Shown: piece by piece, positions 45,320 through 56,300 of the stretch
How positions within the stretch are numbered: the stretch's first letter is position 1
Layout of the letters: every line of letters starts with the position of its first letter
Assembly: GCA_947579665.1 (NCBI GenBank)
Contig: OX388346.1
Coordinates: forward strand, 91,390,615-91,454,614
Length of the DNA stretch: 64,000 nt
Direction of reading: 5' to 3'
From: Sympetrum striolatum
Taxonomy: Eukaryota > Arthropoda > Insecta > Odonata > Libellulidae
Made by a program: the position numbers and the translations under genes
Notes under the pieces: generated by a model
The model's database searches: none
Seen by the model: only the letters and a program-made list of their open reading frames with translations
What the model was told of the DNA's origin: nothing

Positions 45320-45560
45320 TTATTATCCTATAGATTATGCAACCGACAGGTCCCAGAGCCGATTCCTGTCGAAGGGGAAATCAGCTGCTCGAGGTCAATG
45401 ACCTTTTCAAAACTAGGTCTGATACACATACCTATTAGTATTGCCGAAGGGTTTTGACTAAAATTATCTTAAACATATAATTTTTTATATTAGAAAGCGA
45501 TTGAATATGAAGTTTTTGACTTCTCTGTCTCACAGATTTTAAACCCTCAAGTCGGATTTA
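45320..45560 (+). repeat. Diverged low-copy repeat M, copy 2
   Basis: ttatcctatagattatgc through ctcacagattttaaaccct parallels 39670-39930. Here M follows L, while at 39.7-40.1 kb M precedes L. Confidence 0.5.
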
Positions 45561-45845
45561 TTGGGAGACGGAGACAAATTTCAAGATAACCAAATGGGGA
45601 AGCAAATATGGGTTTGAGATCATGAAATTAAAATAAAATAATTTTCGTTAGTTTGCCATTTTGAGAAGATCTTCAGTTCTTAGTATATGCTGAATTTACA
45701 TACGGATAGCACTGTATTTGCTTTTTCTTTTGAATTTTTGCGATGATCTCTGTGTATATTTATTTTCGTTCTTCTTGTCATATTTAATGTAATGTATTTA
45801 TTGCACAATCATTAAATTTATTTTGTATTAATTGTTATCTTATTA

Positions 45846-46617
45846 AGGGGGTGTTCTCATGTAACATTTTGAAAAAATCTAATATTTTTTTTTGAATTAT
45901 TTTCAAGTTTAGATATCTAAAAATAAGATACCGAAAGGATTTTGCCGGATTCGAAACATAAAAAGTTTAGGGGCGCTCTCGCAGCGTGCCGAGCTCGCAC
46001 ATGCCGCGCCGGAAATCATTTGTGTTTCAGGTGTTTATACCTGAATTATCTCCGATATCCGAGGAAGGTAAAATAGGGCTAGGGTTTGAGAAAAAAAGTC
46101 TGTGACTAACACACTCTTACGGTTTCGGTTAGATGTAGTTAGTTTCGATTCCGTCGTGGTTGCGTCCACTCGTTTCGAAATATTCTTCTCCATATTCTTT
46201 TGGATTCGCGAGTAATTTGCCTGTTCAACCATGGATAGGAAGGGTTCCCGAAGCAAAAGAACCTTTGCTTATCGAAAAAAAAATAAAAGTTTGCAAAGGA
46301 ACGTCGGCAAGCCCGAGAAATTTACCGAGTAAGCTAGCACGTCGTCAAATAAAATTGGGAGCGCAAGTGCCACTGACTTCGTCGTCAACGAACATCTAAG
46401 CTACAATTTCATCGATTTTTTCTCTGTCTTCTCGACACATGCTACACTTGTAGTTTGCAAGGACTGCCATGGGGAAGTAGCATTTGAGCGGAAAAGTGAA
46501 CGTGGCTTGGGCTTTACAGAGTGCATGAAATGCAAGAAGTGTGGTAGTGATGTTTTGATAAATTCGTGCCCTCTCATAAGAAATGCCAAAGAAATCAACC
46601 GTCGTAGTATTGTGCTT
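45846..46617 (+). mobile_element. Mutator-like transposon, 5' end, truncated by satellite
   Basis: gggggtgttctcatgtaac and the following T-rich line ending gtttagatatctaaa resemble the long terminal repeats of arthropod Mutator-like elements. The N-terminus of the matching protein starts at 46231. The element stops abruptly at about 46617, where satellite A begins. Confidence 0.6.
46231..46617 (+). pseudogene. Mutator-like protein, N-terminal domain, truncated
   Basis: The start is MDRKGSRSKRTFAYRKKNK, a basic N-terminus. A TAA at about 46327 interrupts the frame between KFTE and ASTSS. The same frame then gives HGEVAFERKSERGLGF, followed by a Cys-rich segment (CMKCKKCGSDVLINSCP) and LIRNAKEINRRS. 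The CxxC...GEV.F....RGLGF...C..C....INSCP..KNA.EINRR pattern is that of the Mutator-like domain found in many arthropod transposon proteins, probably a metal-binding fold. The catalytic region would follow but is replaced by satellite DNA. Confidence 0.75.
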
Positions 46618-49600
46618 AAAGTCTTAGAAAAACTGAAGTATTCTAATGAATTTGGATAGATCTCATCAATGACTTTAAGATGAGTCCACAGTTGACTAGT
46701 TTCGATAAATATTTAGCAAAAAATGGCCAAACACCGGAATTTTCACCAGTTTATCACGAGTTTTTGACAATTTTTAGGCAGATAGCTAAAAAAATTAAAT
46801 ATTGGCGAATTATCGACGTTTTTTCGGTTAAAATCATAAAAAAATTGAACTATTCTAAAAAATTTGGATAGATCTCATCAAAGACTTTAAAATGAGTACA
46901 AAGTTGACGAGTTTTGATAAATGTTTAGCAAAATATGGCCATAAACAGGAATTGTCACCAGTTTTTTTCAAGTTGTGAACGATTATTAGGTTTATAGCTA
47001 AAAAAATTCAATAATTCTTCTGAATTTAGATAAATATTGTCTTGAAACCTAAAATAAGTCAAAAACTGCCATGTTTAATTAATTTCTTAGCAAAATATGG
47101 CCAAAAACGTTAAATTTCACCAGTTTTTCCGGGTTTTCGCTGAATTTTAGTTTAATAGCTAAAAAAAATTACAAATTACTTCAAAATTTAGATAGACCTT
47201 GTAATAAAGTTTCATATGAGTCCAAAATTGAGAAGTTTTGCTTACTTTTCAGCAAAATCTAGCCAGAAATGTGATATTTCTTCAAATATATGCAAGTTTT
47301 CGACGTTTTTTTTGGCTAAATTCTGAGTGAAATTGAATATTTCTAGTGATATTTTTTAGATCCTGTCGTACACTTTCAAATATATCTAATCTAGACAACC
47401 TATACCAAAAGTTTGGCAAATTATGGCCTAAAACTCGAAATTTCACCAATTATTTTCGAGTTTGCGACGTTTTTTGGGTTAAAATCTAACAAAAATTAAA
47501 TTATTCTAATCACTTTGTATAGATCCCATCAAAGACTTCAAGATGAGTCCACAGTTGACTAGTTTCGATAAATATTTAGCAAAAAATGGCCAATAACCGG
47601 AATTTTCACCAGTTTATCACGAGTTTTTGACAATTTTTAGGCAGATAGCTAAAAAAATTAAATATTGGTGAATTATCGACGTTTTTTCGGTTAAAATCAT
47701 AAAAAAATTGAACTATTCTAAAAAAATTTGGATAGATCTCATCAAAGAATTTAAAATGAGTACAAAGTTGACTAGTTTTGATAAATGTTTAGCAAAATAT
47801 GGCCATAAACAGGAATTTTCACCAGTTTTTTTCAAGTTGTGATCGATTATTAGGTTTATAGCTAAAAAAATTGAGTAATTCTTCTGAATTTAGATGAATA
47901 TTGTCTTGAAACTTAAATAAGTCAAAACCTGCCATATTTAATTAATTTCTTAGCAATATATGGCCAAAAAAGTTAAATTTCACCAGTTTTTCCGGGTTTT
48001 CGACGAATTTTAGGTTAATACCTTAAAAAATTAAATATTTCTTCCGAATTTAGATAGACCTATTAATAAACTTTCAAATGAGTCCAAAATTGAGAAGTTT
48101 TGCTTACTTTACAGCAAAATCTAGCCAGAAATGTGATAGTTCTTCTAATATATGCAAGCTTTCGACGTTTTTTTGGCTAAATTCTGAGTGAAATTGAATA
48201 TTTCTATTGATATATTTTAGATCCTGTCGTACAATTTCAAATTTATATAATCTAGACAACCTATACCAAAATTTTGGCAAATTATGGCCTTAAACTCGAA
48301 ATTTCACCAATTATTTTCGAGTTTGCGACGTTTTTTGGGTTAAAATCTAACAAAAATTTAATTATTCTAATCACTTTGTATAGATCCCATCAAAGACTTC
48401 AAGATGAGTCCACAGTTGACTAGTTTCGATAAATATTTAGCAAATAATGGCCAAAAACCGGAATTTTCTCCAGTTTATCACAAGTTTTTGTAATTTTTAG
48501 GCAGATAGCTAAAAAAATTAAATATTAGCGAATTATCGACGTTTTTTCGGTTAAAATCATAAAAAAATTGAACTATTCTAAAAAATTTGGATAGATCTCA
48601 TCAAGGACTTTAAAATGAGTACAAAGTTGACGAGTTTTGATAAATGTTTAGCAAAATATGGCCATAAAAAAGAATTCTCACCAGTTTTTTTCAAGTTGTG
48701 AACGATTATTAGGTTTATAGCTAAAAAAATTGAATAATTCTTCTGAATTTAGATGAATATTGTCTTGAAACCTAAAATAAGTCAAAAACTGCCATGTTTA
48801 ATTAGTTTCTTAGCAAAATATGGCCAAAAACGTTAAATTTCACCAGTTTTTCGGGGTTTTCGCTGAATTATAGTTTAATAGCTAAAAAAAATTAGAAATT
48901 ACTTCCGAATTTAGATAGACCTAGTAATTAACTTTCAAATGAGTCCAAAATTGAGAAGTTTTGCTTACTTTTCAGCAAAATCTAGCCAGAAATGTGGTAT
49001 TTCTTCAAATTTATGCGAGTTTTCGACGTTTTATTCGCTAAATTCTGAGTGAAATTGAATATTTCTACTGACATTTTTTAGATCCTGTCGTAAACTTTCA
49101 AATAAATCTAATCTAGACAAGCTATGCCAAAAGTTTGGCAAAATATGGCCTAAAACTCGAAATTTCACCAATTATTTTCGAGTTTTCGTCGTTTTTTGGG
49201 TTAAAATCTAACAAAAATTTAATTATTCTAATTTGTTTGTATAGATCTCATCAAAGACTTTAAGATGAGTCCACAGTTGACTAGTTTCGATAAATATTTA
49301 GCAAAAAATGGCCAAAAACCGGAATTTTCACCTGTTTTTGTCGAGTTGTGGACGATTTTTAGGTTAATTTCTACAAAAAAATTATTAGTAATTTAAAATT
49401 AGATAACCCATGTCATAAACTTTCAAATGAATCCACAATTGAGAAGTTTAGCCAACATTTTAGCTAACTCTGGCTAGAAACCTAAAATTTCAACAATTTT
49501 TTGCGAATTTTCGACATTTTTTCGGTTAAAGTCTTAGAAAAATTGAACTATTCTAATGATTTTTCATAGATCTCATCAATGACTTTAAAATTATTCCATA

Positions 49601-50113
49601 GTTGACTAGTTCTGATATATGTTTAGCAAAATATGGCCAAAAACCGGTATATTCACTAGTTTTTCTCGAGTTTTCGACGATTTTTAGATAAATAGCATAA
49701 AATTAAATATTTCCTCTGAATTTAGAAAGCTTTTGTCATGAGCCTTCAAACTTGATAAAATTAGCTATTCTTTTAGCAAAATGTGGAAAAAAAAACAAAT
49801 TCTAACAGTTTTTTCGTTTTTGACGATTTTCATGTTAATTGCTACAAAAATTGAATATTACTTCTGAATTTAGAAATACTTTTCATAAACTTTCAAATGA
49901 GTCCACACTTGACAAAATTAGCTATTTTTAGGAAATTATAGCAAAAAAAGTAATTTCAACAGTTTTTTGAGTTTTTGACGATTTTTATGTTAATTGCTAA
50001 AAGAATTGAATATTACTTCAAAATTTAGATAGACCTTGTCATTTACTTTAAAATGATTTCAAAATTGAGAAGTTTTGCTTACCTTTCGGCAAAATCTAGC
50101 CAGAAATGTGATA
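46618..50113 (+). repeat. Satellite A, about 162-bp monomers
   Basis: Monomers share the words agcaaaatatggcc, a caccagttttt line, gttttcgac and gctaaaaaaatt. The consensus unit is about 162 bp. One monomer type carries about 50 extra bases. From 49265 on the array is diverged and irregular, and it ends at the assembly gap. Confidence 0.9.
46680..49264 (+). repeat. Satellite A higher-order repeat, 861-bp five-monomer unit, three copies
   Basis: The marker atgagtccacagttgactag starts at 46680, 47543, 48404 and 49265, spacing 863, 861 and 861 bp. Each unit has five monomers of about 212, 162, 162, 165 and 162 bp in the same order. Confidence 0.85.
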
Positions 50114-50313
50114 NNNNNNNNNNNNNNNNNNNNNNNNNNNNNNNNNNNNNNNNNNNNNNNNNNNNNNNNNNNNNNNNNNNNNNNNNNNNNNNNNNNNNNN
50201 NNNNNNNNNNNNNNNNNNNNNNNNNNNNNNNNNNNNNNNNNNNNNNNNNNNNNNNNNNNNNNNNNNNNNNNNNNNNNNNNNNNNNNNNNNNNNNNNNNNN
50301 NNNNNNNNNNNNN
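50114..50313. other. Assembly gap, 200 N
   Basis: Exactly 200 N, a fixed-size placeholder; true length unknown. It separates satellite A from satellite B. Confidence 0.99.
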
Positions 50314-53300
50314 AACAAAATAGTGGAAAAATTTGGAATTTAGCTAATATCATACGTTTTCGTTGCTTTTTTCGATCATATCTCGATAAAATCTCGAAAA
50401 TTAAGTCTAAATAGAGGAAAAAAATTAAAAATCGGTGAAATTATCCGTTTTGGATGCTTTTTTCCATCATATTTAGGAAAAATCACGAAAAATAAGGCAA
50501 AATTGAGGAAAAAATTGAAATATATAGTTAAATTTATGAGTTTTCGATGCTTTTTTAATCATATCTCGATAAAATGACGAAAATTAAGGTAAAATAGAGT
50601 AGAAAAATTGAAATTTCGCTTAAATTATCCGTTTTAGTTGCTTGTTTCGATCATATAACAATAAAATGACGATAATTTAGGCAAAATAGTGGAAAAAATT
50701 GAAATTTAAGGGAAATTATCCGTTTTCGTTGCTTTTCTCGATTATATCTCCATTAAATGACGAAAGTTATGGCAAAATAGAGGAGAAACTTTAATATTTC
50801 GATAAATTATCCGTTTTCGTTGCTTTTTTCGATTATACCTCGATCAAATGACGAACATTATGGAAAAATAGAGGAAAAAAAGTGAAATTTCGCTTAAATT
50901 ATCCATTTTCGTTGCTTTTTAGATCATATCTCGATTTAGTGTCGTAGATTAAGGCAAGCAAGAGGAAAAAAATTGAGATTTAGCTAAAATTATCCGTTTT
51001 CTTGGCATTGCTAAACATATTTCGATAACATGACTAAAATTAATGAAAAAGTGAAGAAAGATATAGAAATTTCGCTAAAATTATCATTTTTAATTGCTTT
51101 TCCTGATCATATTCAGGCAAAATGAGGAAAAGTAAGGCAAAATAGAAGAAAAAAACTGATATTTCGCTATAAGTATCCATTTTCGTTGCTTTTTTCGATC
51201 ATATCTCTCTATAAATTTAAAAATTAATGCGAAATGGAGTAAAAAAATTGAAATTTCGCTTTAATTTTCCGTTTTCGTTGCTTTTCTCGATCAAATCTTG
51301 GTAAATATCTATAAAATATGGGCAAAATAAAGGAGAAAAAGTGAAATTCTGCTAAAAATAATGGTTTTCATTGATTCTTTCGATCTTTTCTCGATGAAAT
51401 GACAAAAATTAAGGAAAAATAAAGGAAAAAGATTGAAATTTCGCAAAAATTATTCGTTTTCGTTGCTATTTTCGATCATACCTCGATAAAATGACGAACA
51501 TTATGGCAAAATAGACGAAAAAATGTGAAATTTCCTTTAAATTATCCATTTTCATTGCTTTTTAGATCATATCTCGATTTAGTGACGAAGATTAAGGCAA
51601 ACAATGCAAAAAAATTGAGATTTAGCTAAAATTATCCGTTTTCTTGGCATTGCTAAACATACTACTATAACATGACTAAAATTAATGCAAAATTGAAGAA
51701 AGAAATAGAAATTTCGCTAAAATTATTATATTTAATTGCTTTTTTTGATCATATTCCGGCAAAATGAGGAAAAGTAAGGCAAAATCGAAGAAAAAAACTG
51801 ATATTTCGCTATAAATATCCTTTTTCGTTGGTTTTTTCAATCTTTTCTCGATAAAATGACAAAAATTAAGGCAAAATAGAGGAAAAAAATTGAAATTTTG
51901 CAAAAATTATTCGTTTTCGATTATTTTTTCGGTCTTATCTCGATAAAATGACGAAAATTAAGGCAAAATGTAGGAAAAAAATTGAATTTTCGCTAATATT
52001 TTCCGTTGCCGTTGCTTTTTTGATCATATCTCGATAAAATTATGATTATAGGAAAAAAATGAAATTTAGCTAAAATTATTTCTTTTCGCTGCTTTTCTCG
52101 ATGATGTCTCGATAAAATCTGGAAAATTAGGTCCAAGAAGAGGAAAAACCTTTGAAATTTCGGTGAAATTATTCGTTTTCGTTGCTATTTTCGATCATAT
52201 CTCGATAAAATGACGGAAATTAAGGCAAAATAATGGATAAAAAATTGTAATTTCGGTGAAATTATCCTTTTTTGTTGCTTAATTTGATCATATCTAGGCA
52301 AAATGAGGAAGTAAAGGAAAATTTAGTAAAATAATGGAAAGTTTGCTAAAATTATCCGTTTTCTTTGCTTTATTCGATAATATCTCGATAAATAGACGAA
52401 AATTAAGGCAAAATAGAGGAAAAACTTTGTAATTTCGCTTAAATTTTCCATTTTTGTGGCTTTATTCGATCATATCACAATAAAATGACGATCATTTAGG
52501 CAAAATAGTGGAAAATTTTGGAATTTAGCTAATATCATACGTTTTCGTTGCTTTTTTCGATCATATCTCGATAAAATCTTGAAAATTAAGTCTAAATAGA
52601 GGAAAAACATTAAAAATTTTGTGAAATTACCCGTTTTGGATTATTTTGTCCATCATATTTAGGAAAAATCACGAAAAATAAGGCAAAATTGAGGAAAAAA
52701 TTGAAATATATAGTTAAATTTATGAGTTTTCGATGCTTTTTTAATCATATCTCGATAAAATGACGAAAATTAAGGCAAAATAGAGTAAAAAAATTGAAAT
52801 TTCGCTTAAATTATCCGCTTTAGTTGCTTGTTTCGATCATATAACAATAAAATGACGATAATTTAGGCAAAATAGTGGAATGAATTGAAATTTAAGGGAA
52901 ATTATCCGTTTTCGTTGCTTTTCTCGATTATATCTCCATTAAATGACGATAGTTATGGCAAAATAGAGGAGAAACTTTTATATTTCGATAAATTATCTGT
53001 TTTCGTTGCTTTTTTCGATCATACCTCGATCAAATGACGAACATTTTGGAAAAATAGAGGAAAAAAAGTGAAATTTCGCTTAAATTATCCATTTTCGTTG
53101 CTTTTTAGATCATATCTCGATTTAGTGTCGAAGATTAAGGCAAGCAAGAGGAAAAAAATTGAGATTTAGCTAAAATTATCATATTTAATTGCTTTTTCTG
53201 ATCATATTCAGGCAAAATGAGGAAAATAAGGCAAAAAAAAGAAAAAACTGATATTTCGCTATAAGTATCCATTTTCGTTGCTATTTTTGATCATATCTCG

Positions 53301-56300
53301 ATAAATTTAAAAATTAATGCGAAATGGAGTAAAAAAATTGAAATTTCGCTTTAATTTTCCGTTTTCGTTGCTTTTCTCGATCAAATCTTGGTAAATATCT
53401 ATAAAATATGGGCAAAATAAAGGAGAAAAAGTGAAATTCTGCTAAAAATAATGGTTTTCATTGATTCTTTCGATCTTTTCTCGATGAAATGACAAAAATT
53501 AAGGAAAAATAAAGGAAAAAGATTGAAATTTCGCAAAAATTATTCGTTTTCGTTGCTATTTTCGATCATATCTCGATAAAATGACGGAAATTAAGGCAAA
53601 ATAATGGATAAAAAATTGTAATTTCGGTGAAATTATCCTTTTTTGTTGCTTAATTTGATCATATCTAGGCAAAATGAGGAAGTAAAGGAAAATTTAGTAA
53701 AATAAGGGAAAGTTTGCTAAAATTATCCGTTTTCTTTGCTTTATTCGATAATATCTCGATAAATAGACGAAAATTAAGGCACAATAGAGGAAAAACTTTG
53801 TAATTTCGCTTAAATTTTCCATTTTTGTGGCTTTATTCGATCATATCACAATAAAATGACGATCATTTAGGCAAAATAGTGGAAAATTTTGGAATTTAGC
53901 TAATATCATACGTTTTCGTTGCTTTTTTCGATCATATCTCGATAAAATCTTGAAAATTAAGTCTAAATAGAGGAAAAACATTAAAAATTTTGTGAAATTA
54001 CCCGTTTTGGATTATTTTGTCCATCATATTTAGGAAAAATCACGAAAAATAAGGCAAAATTGAGGAAAAAATTGAAATATATAGTTAAATTTATGAGTTT
54101 TCGATGCTTTTTTAATCATATCTCGATAAAATGACGAAAATTAAGGCAAAATAGAGTAAAAAAATTGAAATTTCGCTTAAATTATCCGCTTTAGTTGCTT
54201 GTTTCGATCATATAACAATAAAATGACGATAATTTAGGCAAAATAGTGGAATGAATTGAAATTTAAGGGAAATTATCCGTTTTCGTTGCTTTTCTCGATT
54301 ATATCTCCATTAAATGACGATAGTTATGGCAAAATAGAGGAGAAACTTTTATATTTCGATAAATTATCTGTTTTCGTTGCTTTTTTCGATCATACCTCGA
54401 TCAAATGACGAACATTTTGGAAAAATAGAGGAAAAAAAGTGAAATTTCGCTTAAATTATCCATTTTCGTTGCTTTTTAGATCATATCTCGATTTAGTGTC
54501 GAAGATTAAGGCAAGCAAGAGGAAAAAAATTGAGATTTAGCTAAAATTATCATATTTAATTGCTTTTTCTGATCATATTCAGGCAAAATGAGGAAAATAA
54601 GGCAAAAAAAAGAAAAAACTGATATTTCGCTATAAGTATCCATTTTCGTTGCTATTTTTGATCATATCTCGATAAATTTAAAAATTAATGCGAAATGGAG
54701 TAAAAAAATTGAAATTTCGCTTTAATTTTCCGTTTTCGTTGCTTTTCTCGATCAAATCTTGGTAAATATCTATAAAATATGGGCAAAATAAAGGAGAAAA
54801 AGTGAAATTCTGCTAAAAATAATGGTTTTCATTGATTCTTTCGATCTTTTCTCGATGAAATGACAAAAATTAAGGAAAAATAAAGGAAAAAGATTGAAAT
54901 TTCGCAAAAATTATTCGTTTTCGTTGCTATTTTCGATCATATCTCGATAAAATGACGGAAATTAAGGCAAAATAATGGATAAAAAATTGTAATTTCGGTG
55001 AAATTATCCTTTTTTGTTGCTTAATTTGATCATATCTAGGCAAAATGAGGAAGTAAAGGAAAATTTAGTAAAATAAGGGAAAGTTTGCTAAAATTATCCG
55101 TTTTCTTTGCTTTATTCGATAATATCTCGATAAATAGACGAAAATTAAGGCACAATAGAGGAAAAACTTTGTAATTTCGCTTAAATTTTCCATTTTTGTG
55201 GCTTTATTCGATCATATCACAATAAAATGACGATCATTTAGGCAAAATAGTGGAAAATTTTGGAATTTAGCTAATATCATACGTTTTCGTTGCTTTTTTC
55301 GATCATATCTCGATAAAATCTTGAAAATTAAGTCTAAATAGAGGAAAAACATTAAAAATTTTGTGAAATTACCCGTTTTGGATTATTTTGTCCATCATAT
55401 TTAGGAAAAATCACGAAAAATAAGGCAAAATTGAGGAAAAAATTGAAATATATAGTTAAATTTATGAGTTTTCGATGCTTTTTTAATCATATCTCGATAA
55501 AATGACGAAAATTAAGGCAAAATAGAGTAAAAAAATTGAAATTTCGCTTAAATTATCCGCTTTAGTTGCTTGTTTCGATCATATAACAATAAAATGACGA
55601 TAATTTAGGCAAAATAGTGGAATGAATTGAAATTTAAGGGAAATTATCCGTTTTCGTTGCTTTTCTCGATTATATCTCCATTAAATGACGATAGTTATGG
55701 CAAAATAGAGGAGAAACTTTTATATTTCGATAAATTATCTGTTTTCGTTGCTTTTTTCGATCATACCTCGATCAAATGACGAACATTTTGGAAAAATAGA
55801 GGAAAAAAAGTGAAATTTCGCTTAAATTATCCATTTTCGTTGCTTTTTAGATCATATCTCGATTTAGTGTCGAAGATTAAGGCAAGCAAGAGGAAAAAAA
55901 TTGAGATTTAGCTAAAATTATCATATTTAATTGCTTTTTCTGATCATATTCAGGCAAAATGAGGAAAATAAGGCAAAAAAAAGAAAAAACTGATATTTCG
56001 CTATAAGTATCCATTTTCGTTGCTATTTTTGATCATATCTCGATAAATTTAAAAATTAATGCGAAATGGAGTAAAAAAATTGAAATTTCGCTTTAATTTT
56101 CCGTTTTCGTTGCTTTTCTCGATCAAATCTTGGTAAATATCTATAAAATATGGGCAAAATAAAGGAGAAAAAGTGAAATTCTGCTAAAAATAATGGTTTT
56201 CATTGATTCTTTCGATCTTTTCTCGATGAAATGACAAAAATTAAGGAAAAATAAAGGAAAAAGATTGAAATTTCGCAAAAATTATTCGTTTTCGTTGCTA

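Larger units (their letters stand above)
43147..45845. other. Gene-poor stretch, 2.7 kb
   Basis: Holds low-copy repeats L (45110-45300) and M (45320-45560). No exon recognised. Confidence 0.4.
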
